Assembly (NCBI GenBank): GCA_033283165.1
Contig: JAWMQL010000006.1
Coordinates: 62,001-126,000, forward strand
Length of the DNA stretch: 64,000 bases
Direction of reading: 5' to 3'
Source of the DNA: JAWMQL01 sp033283165
GTDB lineage: Bacteria; Pseudomonadota; Gammaproteobacteria; Pseudomonadales; Halieaceae
The notes under the pieces were generated by a model. The model saw nothing but the letters and a program-made list of their open reading frames with translations, made no database searches and was not told the origin of the DNA. How positions within the stretch are numbered: the stretch's first letter is position 1; each line of letters starts with the position of its first letter. Positions 51,486-60,120 of this stretch are shown here, piece by piece. Position numbers and translations under genes: made by a program.

Positions 51486-51554
51486 AGTTTCGGGGACAGT
51501 TTACTTTTTCCCTTCGGGAAAAAGTAAACTGTCCCCGAAACTGTCCCCGAAACT
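51486..51554. repeat. Palindromic REP-like element, second copy
   Basis: 51486-51512 and 51516-51542 are 27-bp perfect inverted repeats around a TTC loop (cUUCGg in RNA). 51543-51554 then repeats the last 12 bases (GTCCCCGAAACT). The sequence shares its core, TTTCGGGGACAGTTTACTT, with the element inside the penicillin acylase gene. It lies between the convergent LuxR and agmatinase genes, where it could also end transcription. Confidence 0.85.
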
Positions 51555-51561
51555 CCCTGGT

Positions 51562-52482
51562 TTACAGGCGGCTGGCCCGCATGTAGAGAAACTCCAGCGC
51601 CAGGGTGGCTCCAGCCAGGCTGGTCACCTCGGCGTGATCATAGGCAGGCGCCACCTCCACCACGTCGAAGCCGACAATATTCAGGTCGGCAATACCCTGC
51701 AGGATACGCAAGGCGCGAGAGCTGCTCAGGCCACCAACCACCGGGGTACCGGTGCCGGGGGCGAAGGCCGGGTCCAGGCAGTCGATATCGAAGGTCAGGT
51801 AGGCCGGACCGTCCCCTACCCGGGTACGGATTGCCTCCACCGTGGCCTGCACCGGCTGCTCGTTGGCACGGTGGGCGTCGATTACCTCGAATTCGTGGCT
51901 GGCGGGATCGTACTCGGTACGAATCCCCACCTGGATGGAACGGGACGGGTCGATCAGGCCCTCTCGCGGGGCGCGGTGGAACATGCAGCCGTGGTTGTAC
52001 TCGCCGTCCTCGTCCAGGGCATCGGTGTGGGCGTCAAAGTGAATCAGGGCCAGTGTGCCATGGCTGCGGGCGTGCCCGCGCAACAGGGGCAGGGTGACAA
52101 AATGGTCGCCGCCCAGGCTGACCATGGTCCTGCCACTGGCGCTGACTGCCGCCGCGTGTGACTCGACCTGCGCCAGCATGTCGGCACTGTCCCCCCAGGT
52201 GAACTGGATGTCACCGTAATCTATCGCCGCCAGGCGGTCCGACAGCCTGAACCCCCAGGGCCAGCGCGGCTGCTCCCAGCGCAGGTTGGCGCTGGCCTGG
52301 CGAATCCCCAGGGGGCCGGAGCGGGCGCCCGCCCGGCCGCTGGTACCCAGGTCATAGGGGATCCCCGCCACCACGGCCTGCACTCCGCCGGCGTCCAGCT
52401 CACGGCTGAGGGGCAGGCCGAGAAAGCTGAACACGTTGGCGAACATGCCGCTCTCATTGACGTCGCTGTCTGGCTCGATCAT
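51562..52482 (-). CDS. speB: Agmatinase / ureohydrolase family
   Basis: The 306-residue enzyme carries the ureohydrolase metal sites: VSLGGDHFVTL, HFDAHTDALD and TFDIDCLDPAFAPGTGTP. Agmatinase splits agmatine into putrescine and urea; guanidinobutyrase and related enzymes share these motifs, so the assignment to agmatinase follows from the putrescine genes next to it. It starts 10 bases past the glutamine synthetase-like stop. ATG at 52482. Confidence 0.87.
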   Translation of the reverse strand: MIEPDSDVNESGMFANVFSFLGLPLSRELDAGGVQAVVAGIPYDLGTSGRAGARSGPLGIRQASANLRWEQPRWPWGFRLSDRLAAIDYGDIQFTWGDSADMLAQVESHAAAVSASGRTMVSLGGDHFVTLPLLRGHARSHGTLALIHFDAHTDALDEDGEYNHGCMFHRAPREGLIDPSRSIQVGIRTEYDPASHEFEVIDAHRANEQPVQATVEAIRTRVGDGPAYLTFDIDCLDPAFAPGTGTPVVGGLSSSRALRILQGIADLNIVGFDVVEVAPAYDHAEVTSLAGATLALEFLYMRASRL

Positions 52483-52492
52483 CTCGCGCTAC

Positions 52493-53830
52493 TCACAGGC
52501 AGGCGTCGTATTCCAGAGGCGTCACCTGACGGTCAAATTCATCCATCTCCTGTTCCTTCAGGAAAACGAACACGCGCTGAAACTCGTTTCCGAGATAGTT
52601 CGCGATAAACGCTGAGTCACGGAACCGGGCCAGCGCGTCCGGCCAGTAACGCGGCAGGGAGGGCGGCGCCAGTTCGTAGGCATTGCCCGCCAGCGGCTCC
52701 GGCGCGGACAGGCCATTTTCCAGGCCGTGCAGCATGCCGGCCAATATGGCCGCGATGACCATGTGGACCTGGGCGTCGGCCCCGGCCACGCGGTGTTCGA
52801 TACGCCGGGCCACCGGTGCGTCCGCCGGTACCCGCACCGCCACCGTGCGATTCTCATAACCCCAGGTCGGCGCCAGTGGGGCGTGGCTGCCGCGCTGGAA
52901 ACGGCGATAGGAATTCAGGTTGGGGGCCAGCAGCAGCATGCTGTCTTCCAGGGTCGCGAGGCAGCCGGCAACGGCCTGCTGCAGCAGCGGCGAGCCCTGC
53001 TCGGTGCCGTCGTCAAAGACATTCCTGCCCTCGCTGTCGACCAGGCTGCAGTGGATGTGCATGCCGTTACCCGCCAGGTCACCGAAGGGCTTGGCCATGA
53101 ACGAGGCGCGCAGGCCATGCCGCTTCGCGACCCCGCGTATCGCCCGCTGCAGCATCAGCGCCTGGTCCGCAGCCAGCAGTGCGTCGGCGCTGTGGTAGAG
53201 GTTGATTTCATACTGGGAGGGGGCGTTTTCCTTGATCAAGGTGTCCACCGGGAGCCCCTGCGCGTTACAGGCATCGCGTATCGCATGCATCAACCCGGCC
53301 TGGTCCTGCATAATGTCGATGCCGTAGGTCTGCCCGCTCCCCAGCGCGCCGCCGACGCGGTCAGTCTGGGTGTGCGCGGGACGTCCCAGGGCGTCGTTCT
53401 CGTCGCGGAACAGGTAGAATTCCATTTCGCTGGCCACCACCGGGGTGAGGCCGCGGGCCGCAAATCGCTCCATCAGAGCACGCAGGATAAAGCGCGGGTC
53501 CAGCGGGCTGGGCTTGCCATCGACCTCGCGGAGGGACAGCAACACCTGCCCGGTGGGCCGAATCGCCCAGGGTACGGGGGCCAGCGAAGCCGGGTCGGCC
53601 TCACAGAGACCGTCGCCGTCCCCGGTTTCCATCACCCAGGCCTCCACGTCCCGACCCCAGACGTCAAACGCGTGCGCACTCAGCGGCAACTTCAGTCCGC
53701 CCGCCATCACCTTGTGAATTTTGTCGCGTGTCACCCACTTGCCGCGCAGGCCACCCGCCAGGTCGGGCAGAATCACCTCGAATATCTCGATATCCGGGTG
53801 CTGCTCGAGGAAGGACTCCAGTTTATCCAT
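52493..53830 (-). CDS. Glutamine synthetase family, gamma-glutamylputrescine synthetase-like
   Basis: The 445-residue protein is a glutamine synthetase homologue: EMEFYLF near residue 131, the ATP-site GNGMHIHCSL, the NSYRRF segment and ENRTVAVRVP, then a PEPLAGNAYEL end. It is near the length of PuuA (about 450) and beside a putrescine-aminotransferase-like gene. PuuA adds glutamate to putrescine with ATP. I chose ATG at 53830. It is divergent from the aminotransferase gene. True glutamine synthetases are about 470 residues and lie elsewhere. Confidence 0.85.
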   Translation of the reverse strand: MDKLESFLEQHPDIEIFEVILPDLAGGLRGKWVTRDKIHKVMAGGLKLPLSAHAFDVWGRDVEAWVMETGDGDGLCEADPASLAPVPWAIRPTGQVLLSLREVDGKPSPLDPRFILRALMERFAARGLTPVVASEMEFYLFRDENDALGRPAHTQTDRVGGALGSGQTYGIDIMQDQAGLMHAIRDACNAQGLPVDTLIKENAPSQYEINLYHSADALLAADQALMLQRAIRGVAKRHGLRASFMAKPFGDLAGNGMHIHCSLVDSEGRNVFDDGTEQGSPLLQQAVAGCLATLEDSMLLLAPNLNSYRRFQRGSHAPLAPTWGYENRTVAVRVPADAPVARRIEHRVAGADAQVHMVIAAILAGMLHGLENGLSAPEPLAGNAYELAPPSLPRYWPDALARFRDSAFIANYLGNEFQRVFVFLKEQEMDEFDRQVTPLEYDACL

Positions 53831-53887
53831 GGGTTTTATTCCGTGTCTTGTTCCCGGGGGCGAAAACACCACCAAAGGGGTAATCCC

Positions 53888-53916
53888 CTGACAGCCGCCC
53901 TGTGCCAGACTATTAC
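53888..53916 (+). promoter_or_regulatory. Possible promoter of the putrescine aminotransferase gene
   Basis: CTGACA (53888-53893) and TATTAC (53911-53916) are 17 bases apart and lie 73 bases before the aminotransferase start. The match to sigma-70 boxes is fair. Confidence 0.35.
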
Positions 53917-53988
53917 ACTATGATGCGCCGACAGGGGCCATAACACCACGGGGTAGCCCACGTCACCAACTTTCAGGAGAAGCCGCCA

Positions 53989-55356
53989 ATGAACCGCCCG
54001 GCAAATACCGAACAGCTCAGCCAACTGGACCGGGATCACCACCTGCATCCCTTCACCGACCTGCAGGCCTACAGCAGGACCGGCGGGCGCATCGTCTCGA
54101 AAGCGGAACACATCTACATCTATACCCACGACGGCCACCAGATGCTGGATGGCATGTCCGGCCTGTGGTGCTGCAACCTGGGCTACAGCCAGCACAGCAT
54201 CAGTGAACGGGTTTACGCCCAGCTGCAGGAGCTGCCCTACTACAACAATTTCTTTCAGTGCGCCAACCAGCCCGCAGTGGAACTGGCCCAGGCCCTGGCC
54301 GCGGTAACGCCGGACAACTTCAACCGGGTGTTCTTCACCAACTCCGGCTCCGAGGCCAACGACACCAACCTGCGTCTGGTGCAACGCTACTACGACCTGC
54401 AGGGCCGCCCCGAAAAACAGCAGATCATCAGCCGCCGCAACGCCTACCACGGCTCGACCATCGCCGCCGCGTCCCTGGGCGGCATGAAGGCCATGCACGA
54501 GCAGACCCACGGACTGACTTATATCCACCATATCGGCCAGCCCCACTGGTTCGAGGAGGGAGCCGACGAGGACCCGAATGAATTCGGCCTGCGGGTGGCG
54601 CGCGAGCTGGAGCAGAAAATCGACGAACTGGGCGAGGACAAGGTTGCCGCCTTTATTGCCGAACCGGTGCAGGGCGCCGGTGGCGTGATCATTCCCCCGG
54701 ACTCCTACTGGCCGGAAATTCAGCGCATCTGTGACGAGCGTGACATCCTCCTGATCGCCGACGAGGTGATCTGCGGATTCGGCCGCACCGGCGCCTGGTT
54801 CGGCAGCGAGACCTACGGCATCCGGCCCGACCTGATCACCTTCGCCAAGGCGGTAACCAACGGCTATATGCCCCTCGGCGGCGTGTTGGTCAGCGACAAG
54901 GTGGCTGAGGTCATTCTGGGACATGGCGGCGAGTTCGCCCACGGCCTGACCTATTCCGGGCACCCGGCTTCCTGTGCCGCCGGTCTGGAGACCCTGCGCA
55001 TCCTGCGCGAAAGCAACATCATCGAGAACTGCGGCGCGGAGGTAGCGCCGCACTTCCAGGCCCGCCTGAAACAGCTGGAAGATCACCCCATTGTCGGCCA
55101 GGTACGTGGCCAGGGCATGTTTGCGGCGGTGGAACTGGTCAGGGACAAGGGCTCGCGGGAACGCCTGGCACCGCAGTCAGCGGCCGCGATCTACTGCCGC
55201 AACCAGGCCAACGAAGGCGGACTCATGGTGCGCCAGACCGGCGATGCCATGATCATGGCGCCCCCCCTGGTCTGCAGTAAGGAGGAGATCGACCTGTTGG
55301 CGGAGCGCCTCACCGCCGCCCTGGACCGGACCGCCAGTCATTACGGCGTCGCCTGA
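53989..55356 (+). CDS. spuC: Putrescine/omega-amino acid aminotransferase (SpuC-like)
   Basis: The 455-residue class III aminotransferase has FFTNSGSEANDTNLRLV, the SRRNAYHGSTIAAASLGG loop, the pyridoxal Asp in LIADEVICGFGRTG and the Lys in FAKAVTNGYMPLGG. The C terminus ends in a typical AALDRTASHYG helix. SpuC converts putrescine with pyruvate to 4-aminobutanal; other omega-amino substrates are possible. The neighbouring agmatinase and glutamylputrescine-like genes favour putrescine. CAGGAGAAGCC precedes ATG. The symbol is by analogy. Confidence 0.88.
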   Translation: MNRPANTEQLSQLDRDHHLHPFTDLQAYSRTGGRIVSKAEHIYIYTHDGHQMLDGMSGLWCCNLGYSQHSISERVYAQLQELPYYNNFFQCANQPAVELAQALAAVTPDNFNRVFFTNSGSEANDTNLRLVQRYYDLQGRPEKQQIISRRNAYHGSTIAAASLGGMKAMHEQTHGLTYIHHIGQPHWFEEGADEDPNEFGLRVARELEQKIDELGEDKVAAFIAEPVQGAGGVIIPPDSYWPEIQRICDERDILLIADEVICGFGRTGAWFGSETYGIRPDLITFAKAVTNGYMPLGGVLVSDKVAEVILGHGGEFAHGLTYSGHPASCAAGLETLRILRESNIIENCGAEVAPHFQARLKQLEDHPIVGQVRGQGMFAAVELVRDKGSRERLAPQSAAAIYCRNQANEGGLMVRQTGDAMIMAPPLVCSKEEIDLLAERLTAALDRTASHYGVA

Positions 55357-55393
55357 TTCAACGGTACCCGGGGCGGTTCCGCTGCCGGTCGCT

Positions 55394-55411
55394 GCCGCGG
55401 GAGTCCGCGGC
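55394..55411. other. Stem-loop between convergent genes
   Basis: GCCGCGG-GAGT-CCGCGGC is a 7-bp perfect stem between the aminotransferase and nagA stops. There is no T-tract, so its action as a terminator is doubtful. Confidence 0.35.
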
Positions 55412-55417
55412 GGCGAC

Positions 55418-56563
55418 TCAGGCGTGCACCTGCCCCACACCGGCAACCCAGCTGCATCGCACCTCGAGGGCCTCGTCCAGTAACAGCAGGTCGGCCCGGT
55501 AACCCGCCGCCAGGCGTCCCAGGTCGCCGTCCCGATCGAGGAAACCCGCCGGGTACAGGCTGGCCATGCGCAGGCACTCGCCCAGTTCGACACCCAGTAC
55601 CCGGTGGCAATAACGCACCGCGTCGATCATCCCGATAGCGCTGCCGGCCAGCACGCCCTCGGCGTTGACCAGCCTGCCGCCCTGTTCCCGTATGGTTTCC
55701 CCGTACAGCTCGAACTCGAGCCTGGTGCCACCCACCGTGGCCATGGCATCACTCACCAGGCACACCTTGCCGCGGGCCTTCGCCCTGAGCGCCACCTGCA
55801 GGCTGACCGGGTGCACGTGGTGGCCGTCAGCGATAATGCCGACCCAGCTGTCCTCGTCCACCAGCGCCGCCCCCACCACGCCGGGCTCCCTGGCGGTCAG
55901 GGGGCCCATGGCGTTATACAGGTGGGTGAAACCGCGCAGACCCTCCCCCAGCGCTTCCTGGATCCGCTCGAATCCGGCATCCGTGTGTCCGGCGCAAACC
56001 CGCAGACCCGCCGCCGCCAGGCGCCGGATTTCGCCCGCTCGCGTGAGTTCCGGAGCCAGGGTCAGGGTCACGTCCAGGTCGTCGATGCCACATAACCAGT
56101 CGATGTCGGCCGCGGCCAGCGGGCGAATCATGTCGGCCCGGTGGGCGCCGCGACGCTGCGGCTCGAAGAAGGGCCCCTCGAGGTGAATGCCGAGAATTTC
56201 CTGCAACCCGCTGGCAAGGGCGGATCGAACCGCCTCGACCCCGGCCCGGTGGACATGGGGGGTATCAGAGACCAGGGTCGGCAGCATACCGGTGGTACCC
56301 TTCTTGCGGTGGCTGCTGGCAATCCGCTCCAGCCCGGCGCTGGTGGGATCACTGTTAAACATGACATCACCGCCGCCGTTAACCTGCAGGTCGATAAAGC
56401 CAGGTACCAGGAAGCCCGACTCAAAAGCCTGCCGGGGCAGGCCCGCGGGCAGTTCCGCCACGGGCCGCAGCGCCGTGACCCGACCGTCCTCCAGCAGCAG
56501 CCCGTAGCCCTCCCGCCACTGGTCGCCATCGAACAGGCGCGGTGCGCTGACTACGGCTCTCAC
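55418..56563 (-). CDS. nagA: N-acetylglucosamine-6-phosphate deacetylase
   Basis: The 381-residue amidohydrolase removes the acetyl group from GlcNAc-6-phosphate in amino sugar use. It has PGFIDLQVNGGG, the metal segment HLEGPFFEPQRRGAH, CAGHTDAGFE with His, IIADGHHVHPV, and LVSDAMATVG with the catalytic Asp. Length fits NagA (about 382). The start is GTG at 56563, and no nagB, nagK or transporter is near, so it may act on murein-derived sugar. It is divergent from the SDR gene across 129 bases. Confidence 0.92.
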   Translation of the reverse strand: MRAVVSAPRLFDGDQWREGYGLLLEDGRVTALRPVAELPAGLPRQAFESGFLVPGFIDLQVNGGGDVMFNSDPTSAGLERIASSHRKKGTTGMLPTLVSDTPHVHRAGVEAVRSALASGLQEILGIHLEGPFFEPQRRGAHRADMIRPLAAADIDWLCGIDDLDVTLTLAPELTRAGEIRRLAAAGLRVCAGHTDAGFERIQEALGEGLRGFTHLYNAMGPLTAREPGVVGAALVDEDSWVGIIADGHHVHPVSLQVALRAKARGKVCLVSDAMATVGGTRLEFELYGETIREQGGRLVNAEGVLAGSAIGMIDAVRYCHRVLGVELGECLRMASLYPAGFLDRDGDLGRLAAGYRADLLLLDEALEVRCSWVAGVGQVHA

Positions 56564-56692
56564 GCCGGTGCCCGGTAGAAACAGCCGACGGTTTGTTTTA
56601 CTGGCCCGGTGTGCACCGACAGTCGCCTTGTGATGGACTCCATTGCGCTATTCTATGGCAAGCGTGAAGCACACCCAACCACGGAGGATTCG

Positions 56693-57463
56693 ATGAGCCG
56701 CCTGCAGGACAAGATCGCCTTTATTACCGGAGCCGCGTCGGGCATCGGCCTGGCCTGTGCCCGTCGCTTCGCCGCCGAAGGCGCCACCGTTTGCGGCTAC
56801 GATATCAACAAACCCGACCCCGCTGACTGGCAGGCGGTGACCGACGCCGCCCCCCTGTCGATGTTTTCCACCATGGACGTGACCAACGAGGACGAGGTAC
56901 AGGCCTGCGCTGCGGGCGCCCTGGCGGCTCACGGCCGTGTGGACATCCTGGTCAATTCCGCAGGCGTGGCGGGACTCGGGGCCGCCGGTGAACTGGATAC
57001 GGCTGAATTCCAGCGGGTCCTGGATATCAACCTGAAGGGCAGCTTTCTGACCAGCAAGCACCTGGTCAACCAGATGGTGGAGAACGGCGGCGGTGCCATT
57101 ATCAACCTGGCGAGCATCTACGGCCTGATGGGCGGCGACGGGCAATTGCCCTACTGTGTCTCCAAGGGCGGCGTGCTGCAACTGACCCGCAGCCTGTGTG
57201 CCGACTACGGCCCCGCCAATGTGCGCGCCAACGCCCTGTGCCCGGGCCTGATCGAAACTCCCCTGACGGACATCGTGAAAAGTATCGAGCCGGTGCACGA
57301 GCGCTTCGTCGGCTGGCATATCCAGGGACGGCCGGGCAAGCCGGAGGAAGTCGCCGCCGCGGCCCTGTTCCTGGCCTCTGACGAGGCCTCCTTTATCAAC
57401 GGCCAGTCGCTGGCGGTGGACGGTGGGCTCACCGCAGCCCGGCGACTGCTGGACCCGGCCTGA
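56693..57463 (+). CDS. SDR family oxidoreductase
   Basis: The 256-residue protein is a classic short-chain dehydrogenase: FITGAASGIGLA, VNSAGVAG (NAG-type), the INLASIYG strand with Ser, YCVSKGG with the catalytic Tyr and Lys, and a NALCPGLIETPLTD end. It reduces or oxidises a hydroxyl or ketone with NAD(P). ACGGAGG precedes ATG at 56693. SnoaL-like and ABM-type genes follow on the same strand within 30 bases, so the three probably act on one compound. Confidence 0.88.
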   Translation: MSRLQDKIAFITGAASGIGLACARRFAAEGATVCGYDINKPDPADWQAVTDAAPLSMFSTMDVTNEDEVQACAAGALAAHGRVDILVNSAGVAGLGAAGELDTAEFQRVLDINLKGSFLTSKHLVNQMVENGGGAIINLASIYGLMGGDGQLPYCVSKGGVLQLTRSLCADYGPANVRANALCPGLIETPLTDIVKSIEPVHERFVGWHIQGRPGKPEEVAAAALFLASDEASFINGQSLAVDGGLTAARRLLDPA

Positions 57464-57489
57464 ACGAATCACTGCTACGAGGATTTCCC

Positions 57490-58074
57490 ATGAGCGAGCA
57501 ACGACAGAAACTGGACAAAGCCACCCTTGGCATCGAGCCCGGGCTGCCCCTGGAGGCCAGCAGTGGCGGTATCGAGGAACTGCGCCGGGACATACAGCGC
57601 CTGATGGATATCGAGGCCATCAAGCAATTGAAACACGCCTACTTCCGGTGCATCGATACCGCCAACCTGGAGGAGCTGGGCACGTTGTTCCACGACCAGG
57701 TGCAGGTGCACTTCAAGGGCGGGCACTACGAGTGGATTGTGGACGGCAAGCAGGACTACCTGAACAATATCGCCGCCTCCTTCAGCCGCGAGGCCATCGG
57801 CCACCACAACGGCCACCAGCCGGAAATCCAGATCCTCAGCGACACCGAGGCCACCGGCCTGTGGTACCTGGCGGACAATATGTGGATTCTCAATCACAAT
57901 GCGTTCACCACGGGCACCGCTCTGTACTGGGACCGCTACGTGAAGGAGAACGGGCGCTGGCTTATCAGGGAAACCCGCTACGAACGCATCTACGAGATTA
58001 ACGAGACCCTGGACGGGCGCCCCAACATCGCCTCCCACTACCTGGGTGTGCACGGCACCGAGCCAAAGTTCTAG
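57490..58074 (+). CDS. SnoaL-like protein with N-terminal extension
   Basis: The 194-residue protein has an NTF2/SnoaL core (about residues 35-180), including MDIEAIKQLKHAYFRCID, FKGGHYEWIVDGK and a Trp/Tyr-rich pocket ending ETRYERIYEINETLDGRP. This is the subtype near hydroxysteroid and aromatic degradation genes. The N-terminal 35 residues look disordered. It follows the SDR gene by 26 bases and precedes the ABM-like gene by 9 bases. Function is unproven. Confidence 0.78.
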   Translation: MSEQRQKLDKATLGIEPGLPLEASSGGIEELRRDIQRLMDIEAIKQLKHAYFRCIDTANLEELGTLFHDQVQVHFKGGHYEWIVDGKQDYLNNIAASFSREAIGHHNGHQPEIQILSDTEATGLWYLADNMWILNHNAFTTGTALYWDRYVKENGRWLIRETRYERIYEINETLDGRPNIASHYLGVHGTEPKF

Positions 58075-58083
58075 GGCCCTGCC

Positions 58084-58377
58084 GTGTACGCGGTGATCTT
58101 CACGGCGCGACTGGCCGATATCGATGGGGACTACAGCGCCATGGCGGCCCAACTGCGCGAGCTGGCCCTGGCAGAGTTCGATTGCCGCGAGTTCAGGGCC
58201 AGTTGCGAGGACGGGCAGGAGATTGCGGTCTCGCTGTGGGATTCCCTGGAGCAGATCCGGGCCTGGAAAGCCCACCCGCTGCATGCCCGCGCCCAGGCCC
58301 TGGGTCGCGAGCGCTGGTATAAGAGCTACAATGTGAAGGTGGTAGAGATACTGCGGGAATACAGTCACCCGGATTGA
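58084..58377 (+). CDS. Antibiotic-biosynthesis-monooxygenase-like protein
   Basis: The 97-residue protein fits the dimeric ferredoxin-like ABM fold: MYAVIFTARLADIDGDY, a central DCREFRASCEDGQEIAVSLW and an end of AWKAHPLHARAQALGRERWY. This is the usual form of small cofactor-free oxygenases or stress proteins. The start is GTG at 58084. It closes the SDR/SnoaL group. The pocket size suggests a small ring compound, but this is inference. Confidence 0.75.
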   Translation: MYAVIFTARLADIDGDYSAMAAQLRELALAEFDCREFRASCEDGQEIAVSLWDSLEQIRAWKAHPLHARAQALGRERWYKSYNVKVVEILREYSHPD

Positions 58378-58420
58378 TTCCCGCTGCAATCCATTGCTTC
58401 CCGGATGGCGTAGCAACTGT

Positions 58421-58972
58421 ATGGACAATGCCGACCCCTCCACAACCATCGACAGCCCACCGCGACAGCGGCTCGGCGAGACCACCTGGTTCAATGCCCT
58501 GTGGTTCCAGATCAGCTGGTTCTCCTGCGTGCTGGGCCGCTATGACACCCTGCTGTTGACCCTGGCCCTGCTGGCCCTGCACTTTGTCCTGGTCGCCGAA
58601 CCGGGACGCGAGTTGCGACAGCTGCTGATGGTCGCCGCGGTGGGTATAGCCGTGGACGCCGGCCTCAGCCTGGCGGGCGCCTACCACTTCGCCGGCGGCG
58701 AGATTTTGCCCCTGTGGTTCTGGTGCCTGTGGCTGGCCTTCGCCACCACCCTGCGCCGCAGCCTGTCGTTCCTGGCCTCACGGCTCTGGCTGGCAGCCCT
58801 GGTGGGCGCGCTGGTGGTACCGCTGAACTACGCGCTGGGACAGCGCCTGGGCGCGGTGGAATTCGGCTACGGCGACACGGTCACCCTGGTGACCCTGGGG
58901 GCTATCTGGGCGATCCTGCTGCCCGCCTGTTACCGGCTGGCGGCCCTGGCGTACCGGGAGGACGCGTCATGA
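58421..58972 (+). CDS. DUF2878 membrane protein
   Basis: The 183-residue protein has about five transmembrane helices and matches DUF2878: NALWFQISWFSCVLGRY starts it, a LPLWFWCLWLAFATTLRRSL helix pair is central, and PLNYALGQRLGAVEFGYG is a conserved loop. Function is unknown. ATG at 58421 is chosen over the TTG at 58394. Its stop overlaps the start of the next gene (ATGA), and members of this family often sit beside chalcone-isomerase-like genes, as here. Confidence 0.85.
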   Translation: MDNADPSTTIDSPPRQRLGETTWFNALWFQISWFSCVLGRYDTLLLTLALLALHFVLVAEPGRELRQLLMVAAVGIAVDAGLSLAGAYHFAGGEILPLWFWCLWLAFATTLRRSLSFLASRLWLAALVGALVVPLNYALGQRLGAVEFGYGDTVTLVTLGAIWAILLPACYRLAALAYREDAS

Positions 58973-59490
58973 ACACAAGCCTGCGCTCGACGCTCAACGG
59001 TCTCACTGTCGGACTGATGCTGGCACTGGCCCTGCCCACGGCAGCCGGGTCGCTGAAGCCGGTCGGGGAGGCCCGGCTCAAAGTCCTGTTCTGGCCGGTC
59101 TACCATTCGCGCTTGTACAGCGAGAACGGCGCCTACCAACGGGGGCAGCGACCGCTGCGACTGGAGATCGAGTACCTGCGCGATATCACTGCAGTGCAAC
59201 TGGTGGAGCGAACCGGTCAGGAGTGGCAGAGCCAGAACCTGACCCACGAAAACCAGCAGCAGTGGCTGGTCCTGTTGGGCACCCTGTGGCCCGACATCAG
59301 CAAGGGCGACCGCCTGGCGCTGGAACTGGATGCTGACAACCGCAGCCGTTTTTATTTCAACGGGGAACCGCTGGGGGAAATCGCCGACCCGGACTTTGGC
59401 CAGCAATTCCTCGACATCTGGCTGTCACCCAATACCACCCGGCCGGAATTGCGCAGCGCGCTGATCGGTCAGGCGGGACAGGGGGATTAG
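58969..59490 (+). CDS. Chalcone-isomerase-like secreted protein
   Basis: The 173-residue protein has a signal peptide (TVGLMLALALPTAAGS) and a chalcone-isomerase-like domain with EARLKVLFWPVYHSRLYSENG and the FNGEPLGEIADPDFGQQFLDIWL end. Bacterial members lack isomerase evidence and may bind lipids or fatty acids. The ATG overlaps the DUF2878 stop, showing a coupled pair. The function of the pair is not known. Confidence 0.82.
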   Translation: MNTSLRSTLNGLTVGLMLALALPTAAGSLKPVGEARLKVLFWPVYHSRLYSENGAYQRGQRPLRLEIEYLRDITAVQLVERTGQEWQSQNLTHENQQQWLVLLGTLWPDISKGDRLALELDADNRSRFYFNGEPLGEIADPDFGQQFLDIWLSPNTTRPELRSALIGQAGQGD

Positions 59491-59524
59491 CGCATGATGG
59501 CCCGAGCGCGTCAGCCGCGCGCCG

Positions 59525-60085
59525 CTATAGCAGGGGCATGCCGCTGATCCAGGGATGCGCAAAGACCAGCACCAGATACACCGCGGCACCCCCTGCCACC
59601 AGCGCCAGCTCCCGCCCCCAGCCCGCCGGCTCCGGTTTCTGCCAGGGCCCTTCGCGACGGCTGATCAGCACGATTTCCACCACCGCCCAGGCGAGCAGCG
59701 ATCCGAACAGCAGAACCGAGCGCTGTTCTCCGTTGCATAACAGGTGGGCGACGGCCCACAGCGCTACCCCGGTAAGCTGCGGGTGACGCACGACGCGCCG
59801 TATTCGACTGGGCTGCTGGCTGGCGGCCATCAGGATGAAGGCCAGCAGCACCAGGCCCATGGTGACGTGACGCATTCCCGGGGGCGGCACGTACAGCGAC
59901 TGCGGGGGCGTGCCACGCCAGCCAAACACGATCAACACGACAGCCAGGACCAGCGCCAGGGAAAACAGGCCCTTGTAGGGATTTTCCCCCAGGCGCCCGA
60001 CCAGGTTGTCACGCAGGGGACGGGCTGCCGAGGGCAGCAGATGGACGACACTCCACAGGACCAGGCCGGCAATCATCAATTCCAC
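59525..60085 (-). CDS. NnrU family membrane protein
   Basis: The 186-residue protein has about five transmembrane helices. It opens MELMIAGLVLWSVVHLLPS and has RHPQLTGVALWAVAHLLCNG, the pattern of NnrU/isoprenylcysteine-methyltransferase-like proteins. NnrU was first seen beside nitric oxide reduction genes, but no denitrification gene is near, so its role here is open. It starts 36 bases downstream of the glycerol-3-phosphate dehydrogenase gene on the same strand. Confidence 0.88.
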   Translation of the reverse strand: MELMIAGLVLWSVVHLLPSAARPLRDNLVGRLGENPYKGLFSLALVLAVVLIVFGWRGTPPQSLYVPPPGMRHVTMGLVLLAFILMAASQQPSRIRRVVRHPQLTGVALWAVAHLLCNGEQRSVLLFGSLLAWAVVEIVLISRREGPWQKPEPAGWGRELALVAGGAAVYLVLVFAHPWISGMPLL

Positions 60086-60120
60086 GTCATTCTCCTTTTT
60101 CTTGTTGCTGTGCTCCCAGT

